A DNA stretch of 64,000 nucleotides, taken from Adiantum capillus-veneris. Its lineage: Eukaryota > Streptophyta > Polypodiopsida > Polypodiales > Pteridaceae. Below the pieces are notes generated by a model. That model made no database searches and was not told the origin of the DNA. It saw only the letters and a program-made list of their open reading frames with translations. Position 1 is the stretch's first letter. Each line of letters opens with the position of its first letter. The stretch is from NCBI GenBank assembly GCA_014529385.2, contig CM043962.1, forward strand, positions 50,871,405 through 50,935,404, in the 5' to 3' direction. Positions 24,066 through 35,399 of this stretch are shown here, one piece after another. Position numbers and translations under genes: made by a program.

Positions 24066-25318
24066 CAAGTTCACTGGAGTGTTCTTTTCTTAGTTCCATA
24101 TCTAGCATACAAACCCAATTTGGGTATAAGTAGCTATTTTTCAAGGAGGCTATGGTGGCCACAATGTGGAACCCAGTTTTTTCATTCTTGTAGTTTTTGT
24201 GTCTTGTGGTTGTGTCTAGAATGATCATAATAAGACATGTTTGCATGTCTTTGAAAGTTTTCGAGTTTTAATATGAGGGTGTACCAAGCTATATCAATAG
24301 GCATTACCACTTTTTTGTATCTAGTTCTACACATAGTTTAAGAAATTTTGTGGCAATAGCAGCCATATACTAAGACTAGGAACCCATTGAAGTTCATGGG
24401 AAAAATAGTTTTGTAGCATGAACAATTGTATATATGATGTATTATGGGTGTAACCATGAAAGTATACTATTTTTGGTAAAATACAATACTAGCTTGGCTT
24501 TGGAAGCTTTCCATGACCAAGAAATCCAAGACTGGTACAAAAAATATGATATTGTTTGGTTCAAAAGCAATATAGACAAGTTGAGAAAGGTGGTGAAATT
24601 CGTTTTGAAGAGAATTTTTTTTATGTATATGTATCATCAACATATGACCATCATGCTAAATCTATCATGAAAAACAAGGTTTTGCACAACATTAATTCTA
24701 TACTGTAGAAAGTCTACTAAAAAAAAAGATGCTACACTAGAGACATTTGTGTGTGCTTCTCTCTATGAGTGGGAAGATGAGTAACCCAAAAGAGTAAACT
24801 AACATCTTTGAAATTATTTATTGATGACAGATACTTCTAATCTATGAAGTTGGTGATACATGCTTGGTAATGAGACCATTGATGATATACTTGCAACAAT
24901 TCGGTCTTAAGTTAGCCAACATAGGGATCTTGTGTATGGGATAGTATAATGTTCAAGAGAGTTTGAACTGTCCTTCAAAGCCTAAAAATTACTTGATTAA
25001 GATTTGCATATACTATTCGATAAAGCTAAAATGGATCTGCTAAATAAATATGTGCTTGCTCAATGGGTGACTACGCATAGTCCATTGCATAGTGTTGCTT
25101 TCCTGCTTGATCTTGAGTAGTGGAACATGTACTATGATTTTTAGCATTCAGGCAATTGGCTGAACACCTATCACACTGACTGTACTAACCTCATACATTA
25201 TTTTGGTCATATAGAACCATAAAGAGTAGTGAGAAAAATTTAAATCCTTATTGATGGAGAAATGGAGCAAAGTGATGTTATTTGTTATGCTTCTACCATG
25301 GAGCTTTCATAAAACTAA
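24066..25318 (+). other. Decayed sequence, possibly a hAT-type transposase remnant
   Basis: No intact gene. A translated stretch near 25,050-25,200 reads W-V-T-T-H-S-P-L-H-S-V-A-F-L-L-D and then N-T-Y-H-T-D-C-T-N-L. This reminds me of the C-terminal part of plant hAT-like (DUF659) transposases, where a similar S-P-L-H-x-V-A-x-x-L string occurs. Stops interrupt it. A frame at 24434-24670 with D-Q-E-I-Q-D-W-Y could belong to the same remnant. This is weak, from memory of family patterns only. Confidence 0.25.
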
Positions 25319-25762
25319 ACGAATGCTAAACATTGCTAGCACACACACACTATCTTAGGGTGTGGGATACCTCTCACCACAATACCCTCTTACAATGGAT
25401 AAGAAGTTGGCAATAAAAACACATTGAACACTTTCTCAAACAAGCTCAAATGATAGGACTAAGAATATACAAGGCACCTTGAATTCACCAAACCGCAATG
25501 CACAAGTGGAAAGATGAAGCTTTGAAGCCAAAACATGTCTATGAAGCACCTAAACCTCAACTTGTTGATAATGGAAGAGCATGTACATATAATGATTTGG
25601 GGGATGACATCCAAACTCTCTCACTTGCAAAGTGTAGAGTTAAGCTTCCCTTACACCAAATGTGAATCTCACAAAGTAGTCACTACTGTTGAGCTTATAT
25701 GTGAAGCTACTCAATATATGGCCTCTCTATATATGGCACCCAGGTCCCCTCTATATATACAT
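25319..25762 (-). repeat. Inverted, diverged fragment of an E-type LTR
   Basis: Read on the minus strand it follows the LTR of element E from about 27,595 to 28,085. Shared strings include TTTGGTGAATTCAAGGTG, CCATTGTAAGAGGGTATTG and CACACCCTAAGA. Divergence is well above that between E's own LTRs, so it is an older relative, cut at 25,762 by E's insertion. Confidence 0.75.
25759..25762. repeat. Probable target-site duplication of element E, left (ACAT)
   Basis: ACAT precedes the TGATAGCC start. ACAT also follows the right LTR at 33633-33636. Only four bases match, so the LTR ends are approximate by a base or so. Confidence 0.5.
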
Positions 25763-27379
25763 TGATAGCCGTTTTTCGGCTTTCCATAATTGTCATAGTA
25801 AGCTACCTCACCCTACCAAAATCACCCAAACACTATGGCTATCCCTACCATTTCACTGTAAATAGGCGTGTGTGAGTTAGGGGACTTTTCCCATATTTTC
25901 TTTAAAAACCCTCAGCTAGCTAGTCACTGGGCTTGTTGAGCCAAAATAAAAAATAAAAAAAAAATAAAAGCATATTATGGCCTCTTTGTGTGTAAATATT
26001 TCATTGTATATATGGCCTAAATATAGGGATTTTTTATAATTATTTTGGTATTTTATTTAAATATTTCTACTTAGGTGTGTGTTTTGTTAAACCTGTGTAT
26101 GCCTTCTTTCATCCTCTTACACCATAAGTATATTTTGCCAATGTGTACATAATCTAACCTCATATTTTTCTTTTATACGAATCACCCCCACATTTTCACC
26201 CTCACCCTCGTGAAAACAAAAAAAAATGATTTCTACTCATTGGTCACGTTTATTATATTATTTACTTGCATACCTTTTCCTCTTTCACCCAAAATAATAC
26301 AAAGAGGGACCATATCATATGATTTCAATATCTTTCCATATCCATAATTCCTCCATATTTTTATTATTATTTTTACTCATTATTCTAACACCATGTGCTC
26401 ATTGAGTTAAAGTCCATACACTAGTCCCACCATGTATATATTTCTTTATTCACCAATAATCCACCTCCATGCATGGGTCAAGGGCAACTTGGATGTTTTG
26501 TATTATGATATGACAAAGGAGGGGCTCACTCTTGGATGCATTGTACAAATTCAACAAAGGAGGGGGCCACTAAAAGACTTTTGCAGGCATAAAAACAGGC
26601 TTTTTGGTTAGAATTTTGGCACCTATCTCCACTCCGAATTTGGAGCGGTAGTCAAAAGAGAAAATGTAGCCCACTCTTTGAATAATCACCTCAAATGTTT
26701 TCATGATTTTTGGAGTAACCACCGGTGAGCTATGATTTTTTGAGTGGACCCTAGTCTGCCCACTTTTCTCACAAGTAGCCCATAGTCTTCTCTCACCTCT
26801 TTCCACACTTCTACACACACACACACACACACACACATTCCTCTCAATCCCTCACTCAAACCTGCACCTTCAATGGTTTCTCTCACCTTCTTCACCATTA
26901 ACCTCCCCACTTACTTCCATAGCTCTCATATGAGCTCTCCATGTACATACACCATCTCTATGCCTCTCTCTATTATCTCCAAAGTACAATTCCATCTTAA
27001 CCCTTATATATATACATAAATTCAGCATGTGTACTATGCTTAACCTCTGCAAATCAAGAGATCTCATCAACGGAATTACCATTTTCATCATGATAATCAA
27101 CCTTGGCGGCAGTGGCGTAAAGAAGGGAAGACGAAGAAGAAGATCGATAGTCATTTTGAGAACCTACACAAGTAAGTCCAAAACTTCTTCAAGCTTCACC
27201 ATCACAAGGATTTTCTCACTTCATTCAACCATCTTACTTCAACCATCCACCCCATTCTACCCATTGTAAATATATCATTAACTTTATAGTGATTACTAAC
27301 ACTAACCACTAACATACTAACACAAAATAGCCATTGACCTAACCATAAAAGACACCTCACCTCAAAACATGTGTATAGT

Positions 27380-27380
<1 letters not shown>

Positions 27381-27429
<49 letters not shown>
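27381..27429. repeat. (CT)n microsatellite in 5' LTR of element E
   Basis: Nearly pure CT run of about 49 bp. The partner LTR has a shorter run at 32573-32609. Confidence 0.95.
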
Positions 27430-27432
<3 letters not shown>

Positions 27433-27604
27433 CTTACTTAATTTCACCTTATCTACCATCAATAATGCTCTCTTTTGAGCCCACACGCATGACTCAAGCA
27501 GACAAAGAAGGCCCGCAATGTGTTGATATTCAAAAAAATCATAATCCTGATTTGTTAGCTTGTAAATTAGGATTTCCAATAATCTTAATGAGGGGTCTCC
27601 AACC

Positions 27605-27613
27605 TATAAATAG
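27605..27613 (+). promoter_or_regulatory. TATA box in 5' LTR of element E
   Basis: TATAAATAG followed by GCCCCTCTCC. It is the only consensus TATA box in the right part of this LTR, and is conserved in the 3' LTR at 32784-32792. Confidence 0.6.
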
Positions 27614-28461
27614 GCCCCTCTCCTTCTTGTAAAAAAACCTCCAACATCTCACATAGCACCCCAACACTCTATGCGTGAGGAGAGATTTAGGTGTAGCAAC
27701 CACTTGTGAGCTTCACTCTTGGTGTGAGAGAAGCCTTCAAGCTACACATTGCAAGTGAGAGAGCGTGAGTTTCACAAATCTCAAAACCACTATTGTATAT
27801 GCTCTTTCATCGTCAATAAATTGAGGTTTGGTGCATCAAAGGCGTGATTCGACGTTCAAATCTTCGTCCTTCCATTTGTGCAATACGGTTTGGTGAATTC
27901 AAGGTGACTTGTGTATTTTGAGTTTTTATCGGTTGATCTTGATTTTAGAAAGTGTTTTAGTGTGTTTTTCATTGCCAGTTTTTTGTCCATTGTAAGAGGG
28001 TATTGTGGTGAGAGGTCTCCCACACCCTAAGACAGTGTGTGTGTGTGTGTTTTGGCAATGTTTAGCAATCACTAAGCATCGAGTGAGTTTTGTACAAGTT
28101 CTACGATAGCATCATAACGAACCATCTCCATTTGCAAGTCACAAATAAGGTATTACGCAAGATCCATTCCTCTCTCTCTCTTCCCTTTGCTCTAGCTCTC
28201 TCTGGTGCATTTTGTGCGTGTCTTGGTGTGAGGTTGCTTGTGTGTGTTGTGTGGTGCATCTTCTTGGTTGTGCCAAAATCTCTCTTGCGTCCTAGTTCGC
28301 ATACCATAACTAGGTGGTGCCCCTATCTTGTTTGGGTTTGGCTGTGGGTTTGTTGTTTTGTTGTGCTTGTGGTTGCCCCAGCCCCAATTGAGCAGCACGG
28401 GAGCCTTGAGGGGTGTTTAGAGGTCGCCTCTCTTATTGCCCGCCCCAGAATACCTCAATTT

Positions 28462-28475
28462 TGGTGCCCCCACGG
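28462..28475 (+). other. Putative primer-binding site of element E
   Basis: TGGTGCCCCCACGG lies four bases inside the LTR end. The TGG start fits a tRNA 3' CCA. The tRNA was not identified. Confidence 0.5.
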
Positions 28476-28758
28476 AGGAGCGATTGTGTACTTATTGTTG
28501 TTGTATTGCATGAGTGCTTGAATTTCAGCATAATCAAGTAGATTATATGAATCATGAAAACATGTATGATCGAGTTTAATTCCAAGGAAACAAAAGTTGA
28601 TCTAGAATATGGTTCGGATTATGCATAACATAAGAAAGGAAAAAAAACATTTTCACATAAGAATCTAGAATTCATGCTGAAAGACCTTTCAAAACTTTGT
28701 GTAGTTAGTTGATGATTGTTTGGAACTAATCTTTGTGTGGTTCTAGCATTGAGAGACT

Positions 28759-29697
28759 ATGACACGCTATACCTTTGATGATATCCCAATCTTCTTCGCA
28801 AATCCAGAAGAAGATGTTGATGAGTTTCTTGCTGATTTTAAAATGGTTTGTCATATCCTTGGTAAAAGGGATGACATTGAAAAAGGGGATTTTCTATTGC
28901 TATGCCTTAGAGGCAACGCTGAGCAATGGTTTTGGAGTATGTCTTCTCTTATTGAAGATGGATATACCCAAATTTCCAAAGATTTGAAGGCCAGATTCTC
29001 TAAAGTTTCAACAACGGAGAAAGCATGGGCTTCACTACGGAGACTTCAACAACATGGTGAATACTACTATGCTTATGAGGATATTTTTTCTCGTCAATGG
29101 GAAGGATGTGGATTTAGTTCTACATTTCCAGATTATGTAAAAATAGATCAATTTATTTCGGGTTTGTCTCCTTTCCTAAAGACTAAGGTTACTTGTAGTG
29201 GAGCCTCTACCTTTGAAGAAGCGGTCACTATTGCCCGAAGCAAGTTTCACAAGTACTTCTACATCAAAAATGGTTTCCATCATGCTGGAAGAACCAACCA
29301 TCATGAAAGTGTTTCTATCAAGGAGTCATCTCCTTTGCCATACTTGTCTCCTTCTACTCCGACAATTGTTGAAGAAGTTACTTACATGCCAGCTGATTAT
29401 TCAAGTGCTAAAGTGTGTGGCCAAGATTCAAATGTGGAATCTCTTTCTTCTACCTTTATCACAAGCATGCAAAAATCGACACAAGATATCTCAAATGGCA
29501 TTGATGATTCAATAATGGATATATCCAACCCTTTGGCGGAGGATCAATTTCTAGTCCGAGCAGACGAAGATTTTGTGCAACATGACTGTATGGAGAATGA
29601 AGACCTTGAAGGTAACCTTGATCTTATGGAATGTTCTGAGAGTGTATCTCGTCTAAAAGAAGAGAGTGAAGAAGAAGATGAAATCATAAAGAGATGA
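28759..29697 (+). CDS. Gag-like protein of element E
   Basis: An intact 312-codon frame. Residues 1-150 fit a retrotransposon capsid domain: I-P-I-F-F-A-N-P-E-E-D-V-D-E-F-L at 9-24, then L-C-L-R-G-N-A-E-Q-W-F-W-S near 49-61 (the L-x-G-x-A-x-x-W-F pattern), then I-D-Q-F-I-S-G-L-S near 129-137. The C-terminal half is Ser/Thr-rich and ends in an acidic run. No zinc knuckle is present, which is unusual for gag. It would assemble particles or bind partner Gag. The first ATG gives a sensible start. It is the only clear protein gene of the element, and its openness suggests recent constraint. Confidence 0.75.
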   Translation: MTRYTFDDIPIFFANPEEDVDEFLADFKMVCHILGKRDDIEKGDFLLLCLRGNAEQWFWSMSSLIEDGYTQISKDLKARFSKVSTTEKAWASLRRLQQHGEYYYAYEDIFSRQWEGCGFSSTFPDYVKIDQFISGLSPFLKTKVTCSGASTFEEAVTIARSKFHKYFYIKNGFHHAGRTNHHESVSIKESSPLPYLSPSTPTIVEEVTYMPADYSSAKVCGQDSNVESLSSTFITSMQKSTQDISNGIDDSIMDISNPLAEDQFLVRADEDFVQHDCMENEDLEGNLDLMECSESVSRLKEESEEEDEIIKR

Positions 29698-30188
29698 TTG
29701 TGTACATGGAATGCCAACTCCAAAACAAAGTAGAAGAGTGTGAGTTGAATCCATGTCAGGATAATCTTGAAGAAGTGTTTGAGGATGTTGAAAAGCATTG
29801 GTATGACCCATGTATGTTAAGCATGGAGGAACCTATCATGCAAGAAGCCAAAGTTTTCACAAAATCAAATAGTAATCCATCAACCTTTGAGGTGGCACGA
29901 TGTGAGGAGTTACAACCTTGCCAAAGGGGGGGCTTAGAAGGGGATGAAGAACATGGAAGAGTAGTAAAAGATAAAATCATAAAAGGAAACTATCAGAAGG
30001 GTATCGTTCTCTCCAATGGTGTTTTAGTGGGTGGCTCTTCATTCATGGGACAATCTCTTGGAAATCCAAGCTTTTCAAGCCCCAATCATCTTCATATTGG
30101 GTTTCACCTCTTCAAGGTCAACTTCTCCTCTCTTCACATATACCTTTCATCGGGGACACCATACCTTCTTAAGTGGAAGAGGACATGA
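29694..30188 (+). CDS. Short unknown frame of element E overlapping gag by ATGA
   Basis: Its ATG overlaps the gag stop (ATGA at 29694-29697). 164 codons, acidic first half with several Cys residues, no recognised domain. It may be a decayed continuation of gag in another frame rather than a gene of its own. Low confidence that it is translated. Confidence 0.3.
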   Translation: MIVYMECQLQNKVEECELNPCQDNLEEVFEDVEKHWYDPCMLSMEEPIMQEAKVFTKSNSNPSTFEVARCEELQPCQRGGLEGDEEHGRVVKDKIIKGNYQKGIVLSNGVLVGGSSFMGQSLGNPSFSSPNHLHIGFHLFKVNFSSLHIYLSSGTPYLLKWKRT

Positions 30189-30912
30189 ATACTTGGTGAT
30201 AAACGGATGTTTCCAAATCTTCTTCACTTGGTTCTTTGGTGTATGGAGGTCGCACATTGTGATGCTTCTGGTCTTCATCATAGATGAAAAACGTGTTGAT
30301 TGCTACATGTGGATATTTCATCAATCAGTACCAAAATCTATTCTCTTCCAATGTGTTGGAAGCAATAGAAACCTTCGTCTATTATCTACTTATGTGGTAA
30401 ACTATTTGCAATACCTTCCAACAGCAGCTAGAAGCATGGCTCAAGCTTTCCTAAATCATGAAGGCCATATAATTTTTGACTTGGTGAGCCTACCCAGGTT
30501 GAATGAATTTTATAAGCTACAATTCAGGAATTCGCTCATACAAGCTCTTGAAGATCGTAGCAGATACATCAACTTTACACAGGAGGAAGAGCAACCAATC
30601 TTTTATATCACATTCATAGTGATAGATGCAATGATGGACAACAGTAAAATCTACAAGTTTCCTCAACCGAAATCAGTAAGTGATTCCATACCATACATCT
30701 CGCTTTGGGAAAGATATTTCAAGATCTTTGATCCTGGGGGGTGCTTATGGAAACTTTCTCAATGGAGGAGGTTTACTCAGTCACTTCATTACATCCTGCT
30801 ATTGGCTTTGAGAACCTTTCATATCACACAAGGTCTTTTAATCATACAACAAAGGTTCTTCAAAGATGAGAGCAGACAAAGGCAGACGTTACATACTCTA
30901 CATGTTGTATGA
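30031..30912 (+). CDS. Unknown frame of element E before the 3' LTR
   Basis: 293 codons in the same frame as gag, overlapping the preceding frame. The N-terminal part has aromatic-rich hydrophobic stretches (F-F-T-W-F-F-G-V-W and M-L-L-V-F-I-I). The C-terminal part is mixed charged. I recognise no family. It could be a real extra protein or chance openness. Confidence 0.3.
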   Translation: MALHSWDNLLEIQAFQAPIIFILGFTSSRSTSPLFTYTFHRGHHTFLSGRGHEYLVINGCFQIFFTWFFGVWRSHIVMLLVFIIDEKRVDCYMWIFHQSVPKSILFQCVGSNRNLRLLSTYVVNYLQYLPTAARSMAQAFLNHEGHIIFDLVSLPRLNEFYKLQFRNSLIQALEDRSRYINFTQEEEQPIFYITFIVIDAMMDNSKIYKFPQPKSVSDSIPYISLWERYFKIFDPGGCLWKLSQWRRFTQSLHYILLLALRTFHITQGLLIIQQRFFKDESRQRQTLHTLHVV

Positions 30913-30945
30913 TCGGATAAATGGTACATGAATGTACCATTATCT

Positions 30946-30958
30946 AAAGGGGGGCTAA
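30946..30958 (+). other. Polypurine tract of element E
   Basis: AAAGGGGGGCTAA immediately before the 3' LTR start TGATAACC. Confidence 0.7.
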
Positions 30959-32570
30959 TGATAACCGTTTTTCGGCTTTCCATAATTGCCATAGTAAGCT
31001 ACCTCACCCTACCAAAATCACCCAAACACTATGGCTATCCCTACCATTTCACTGTAAATAGGCGTGTGTGAGTTAGGGGACTTTTTCCATATTTTCTTAA
31101 AAAACCCTCAGCTAGCTAGTCACTGGGCTTGTTGAGCCAAAAAAATAAAAAATAAAAAAAATAAAAGCATATTATGGCCTCTTTGTGTGTAAATATGTCA
31201 TTGTATATATGGCCTAAATATAGGGATTTTTTATAATTATTTTGGTATTTTATTTAAATATTTCTACTTAGGTGTGTGTTTTGTTAAACCTATGTATGCC
31301 TTCTTTCATCCTCTTACACCATAAGTATATTTTGCCAATGTGTACATACTCTAATCTCATATTTTTCTTTTATACGAATCACCCCCACATTTTCACCCTC
31401 ACCCTCGTGAAAACAAAAAAATTGATTTCTACTCATTGGTCACGTTTATTATATTATTTACTTGCATACCTTTTCCTCTTTCACCCAAAATAATACAAAG
31501 AGGGACCATATCATATGATTCCAATATCTTTCCATATCCATAATTCCTCCATATTTTTATTATTATTTTTACTCATTATTCTAACACCATGTGCTCATTG
31601 AGCTAAAGTCCATACACTAGTCCCACCATGTATATATTTCTTTATTCACCAATAATCCTCCTCCATGCATGGGTCAAGGGCAACTTGGATGTTTTGTATT
31701 ATGATATGACAAAGGAGGGGCTCACTCTTGGATGCATTGTACAAATTCAACAAAGGAGGGGGCCACTAAAAGACTTTTGCAGGCATAAAAATATGCTTTT
31801 TGGTGATAATTTTGGCACCTATCTCCACTCCGAATTTGGAGCGGTGGTCAAAAGAGAAAATGTAGCCCACTCTTTGAATAATCACCTCAAATGTTTTCAT
31901 GATTTTTGGAGTAACCATCGGTGAGCTATGATTTTTTGAGTGGATCCCAATCTGCCCACTTTTCTCACAAGTAGCCATAGTCTTCTCTCACCTCTTTCCA
32001 CACTTCTACACACACACACACACACACATTCCTCTCAATCCCTCACTCAAACCTGCACCTTCAATGGTTTCTCTCACCTTCTTCACCATTAACCTCCCCA
32101 CTTACTTCCATAGCTCTCATATGAGCTCTCCATGTACATACACCATCTCTATGCCTCTCTCTATTATCTCCAAAGTACAATTCCATCTTAACCCTTATAT
32201 ATATACATAAATTCAGCATGTGTACCATGCTTAACCTCTGAAAATCAAGAGATCTCATCAACGGAATTACCATTTTCATCACGATAATCAACCTTGGCGG
32301 CGGTGGCGTAAAGAAGGGAAGACGAAGAAGAAGATCGATAGTCATTTTGAGAACCTACACAAGTAAGTCCAAAACTTCTTCAAGCTTCACCATCACAAGG
32401 ATTTGCTCACTTCATTCAACCATCTTATTTCAACCATCCACCCCATTCTACCCATTGTAAATATATCATTAACTTTCTAGTGATTACTAACACTAACCAC
32501 TAACATACTAACACAAAATAGCCATTGACCTAACCATAAAAGACACCTCACCTCAAGACATGTGTATAAT

Positions 32571-32611
<41 letters not shown>

Positions 32612-33632
32612 CTTACTTACTTTCACCTTATCTACCATCAATAATGCTCTCTTTTGAGCCCACACCCATGACTCAAGCAGACAAAGAAGACCCGCAATGT
32701 TTTGATATTCAAAAAAATCATAATCCTAATTTGTTAGCTTGTAAATTAGGATTTCCAATAATCTTAATGAGGGGTCTCCAACCTATAAATAGGCCCCTCT
32801 CCTTCTTGTAAAAAAACCTCCAACATCTCACATAGCACCCCAACACTCTATGAGTGAGGAGAGACTTAGGTGTAGCAACCACTTGTGAGCTTCACTCTTG
32901 GTGTGAGAGAAGCCTTCAAGCTACACATTGCAAGTGAGAGAGTGTGAGTCCCACAAATCTCAAAACCACTATTGTATATGCTCCTTCATCATCAATAAAT
33001 TGAGGTTTGGTGCATCAAAGGCGTGATTCAACGTTCAAATCTTCGTCCTTCCATTTGTGCAATACGGTTTGGTGAATTCAAGGTGACTTGTGTATTTTGA
33101 GTTTTTATCGGTTGATCTTGATTTTAGAAAGTGTTTTAGTGTGTTTTTCATTGCCAGTTTTTTGTCCATTGTAAGAGGGTATTGTGGTGAGAGGTCTCCC
33201 ACACCCTAAGACAGTGTGTGTGTGTGTTTTGGCAATGTTTAGCAATCACTAAGCATCGAGTGAGTTTTGTACAAGTTCTACGATAGCATCATAACGAACC
33301 ATCTCCATTTGCAAGTCACAAATAAGGTATTACGCAAGATCCATTCCTCTCTCTCTTCCCTTTCCTCTAGCTCTCTCTGGTCCATTTTGTGCGTGTCTTG
33401 GTGTGAGGTTGCTTGTGTGTGTTGTGTGGTGCATCTTCTTGGTTGTGCCAAAATCTCTCTTGCGTCCTAGTTCGCATACCATAACTAGGTGGTGCCCCTA
33501 TCTTGTTTGGGTTTGGCTGTGGGTTTGTTGTTTTGTTGTGCTTGTGGTTTCCCCAGCCCCAATTGAGTAGCACGGGAGCCTTGAGGGGTGTTTAGAGGTC
33601 GCCTCTCTTGTTGCCCGCCCCGGACCGCCTCA
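30959..33632 (+). repeat. 3' LTR of element E
   Basis: About 2,674 bp, repeats 25763-28457 with a shorter CT run and scattered differences. TATA box at 32784-32792. Confidence 0.87.
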
Positions 33633-33702
33633 ACATCGTCTCATGTGTGTATTCTACACACTTTGGGGTTCTATTTCTGTGCTCTCTCCTTCTCTCTCAA
33701 CA
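33633..33702 (+). repeat. LTR end of another retrotransposon (element F remnant)
   Basis: Ends CTCTCTCAACA directly before a primer-like site. The last 34 bp (33669-33702) recur exactly at 35996-36029, as expected if both are LTR ends of one element whose outer parts are lost. Confidence 0.5.
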
Positions 33703-33714
33703 TGGTATCATAGC
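33703..33714 (+). other. Primer-binding-like site of element F remnant
   Basis: TGGTATCATAGC differs from the initiator-Met site TGGTATCAGAGC at one position and abuts an LTR-like CA end. Confidence 0.6.
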
Positions 33715-33734
33715 AATACGTTTTTGTTTTTCAT

Positions 33735-35105
33735 TTTTCTCCTAATCGAATACCATTTTGCAAAAACTACCTGAGCAAGGCATCGGAATCGATGTGGTCT
33801 ACAATTTTGTAGAAAAAACTTTTTTCAAATTCTGCATCGATTTTGAGTTATCATTCGCGGACTGCGTACATACCTGAAAAATAACTTTCTCTTTTTGTTT
33901 TTGATTTTTTTGCTAATTGAAACCGATTTTGCAGAAACTACTTGAGCGAGGCATCGGAATTGATGTGGTCTACAACTTTGCAGAAAGAACTTTTTTCAAA
34001 TTCTGCACCGATTTTGAGTTATCGTTCGCGAACTGCGTACATACCTGAAAAACAACTTTCTCTTTTTGTTTTTGATTTTTTTGCTAATTGAAAACGATTT
34101 TGCAGAAACTATTTGGGTGACGCAACGGAATCGATGTGGTCTACAACTTTACAGAAGAAAGTTTTTTCAAATTTTGCACCGATTTTGAGTTATCGTTCGC
34201 AGACTGCGTACATACCTGAAAAGCAACTTTTGCTTTCTGTTTTTTATTTTTGTGATAATTGAAAACGATTTTGTAGAATCTACTTGCTCAAACACCGGAA
34301 TCGATGTGGTCTACAACTTTGCAGAAGGAAGTTTTTTCAAATTCTGCACCGATTTTGAGTAATCGTTTGCGGACTGCATACATACCTGAAAAGAAACTTC
34401 TGCTTTTTGTTTTTGACTTTTCTACTAATTGAAAACGATTTTGCAGAAAGTACCTGCTGTAGACACTGGAATCAATGTGGTCTACAACTTTGCATAAGGA
34501 AGTTTTTTCAAATTCTGCACCGATTTTGAGTTATCGTTCGCGGACTGCGTACATACCTGAAAAGCAACTTTTATTTTATGTTTTTGATTTTTCTCTTAAT
34601 TGAAAATGATTTTGCAGAACCTACCCGCAAGTTGGCACCGGAATCGATGTGGTCTATAACTTTGCACATGAAAATATTTTCAAATTCTTCACTGATTTAG
34701 AGGTATCGTTGGCGGACTGCGTACATGCCTAAAAAGCAACTTTCGTTTTTGTTTTTTGATTTTTCTCATAATTGAAAACGATTTTGCAGAAATAGCCTAT
34801 GGAGGCACTGGAATCGATATGGTCTACAACTTTGCAGAGGAAAGTTTTTTTTCAAATTCTGCATTGATTTTTAGTTATCGTTTACGGACTGCGTACATGC
34901 CTGAAAAGCAACTTTTGTTTTTGGTTTTTTGGTTTTTTGATTTTTCTGCTAATTGCAAATGATTTTGCAGAAACTATGGAGAAAAATGATGTGGTGTATA
35001 ACTTTGCAGAAGAAAGTTTCTCTAAATTCTGTACCGATTTTGGGTTGTCGTTCTTGTACTACGAATATGTTTGAGAAGCAAATTTTACTTTTTGCTTTTG
35101 GATTT
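33735..35105 (+). repeat. 171-bp tandem repeat, eight units
   Basis: The core ACTGCGTACATACCTG recurs at 33861, 34032, 34203, 34373, 34544, 34716 and 34888, with a degraded eighth copy at about 35,058. Steps are 170-172 bp. Each unit also has an ATTTTGCAGAA string and a GATGTGGTCTACAACTTTGC string. The array starts just inside the primer-like site of the F remnant, so it is a leader-region tandem array. Confidence 0.93.
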
Positions 35106-35399
35106 CCTCATAATTGAAAACTTCTCAATTATATTTTCTCTTCATCAATCATATATTTGTTACTGACGTAAATTTGCTACAGAAGCCAGTTACATATCGT
35201 TCCGATTCAGTCGAGCCGTTGATGATCGTCCAAATTCTATCGAGCTATTGTTGGTACATGATCTTTTGTTATATGATATACTCGTTCATTGATTCTCGTA
35301 TAATTATTCTTCTAGAGATATAGTTTACACCGTTTTATTGATAATATTTCGATGATACCATAGTGATTTTGATGGTACCGTGATGATGTTTTGTTAGTA

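Larger units (their letters stand above)
25763..28457 (+). repeat. 5' LTR of element E
   Basis: About 2,695 bp. Contains an AC run (26,812-26,837), a CT run (27,381-27,429), a TATA box at 27,605 and a GT run near 28,035. The 3' boundary is placed at CTCA before the primer-like site. No protein gene is supported inside it. Confidence 0.87.
25763..33632 (+). mobile_element. Element E: non-autonomous LTR retrotransposon with 2.7-kb LTRs
   Basis: Direct repeats of about 2,695 and 2,674 bp, starting TGATA and ending CTCA, surround a 2.5-kb interior. The interior has a primer-site-like sequence, one gag-like gene, two short unknown frames and a polypurine tract. No protease, RT, RNase H or integrase motif is present. 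The LTRs differ mainly in microsatellite length plus scattered substitutions, so insertion was fairly recent. It would need enzymes from a related autonomous element, as large retrotransposon derivatives do. Confidence 0.88.

Noticed and set aside
27369-27632. Ser-Leu-rich frames over the CT and GA runs (also 32560, 39456)
   Set aside because: Low-complexity translation of microsatellites in LTRs or next to the PPR fragment.
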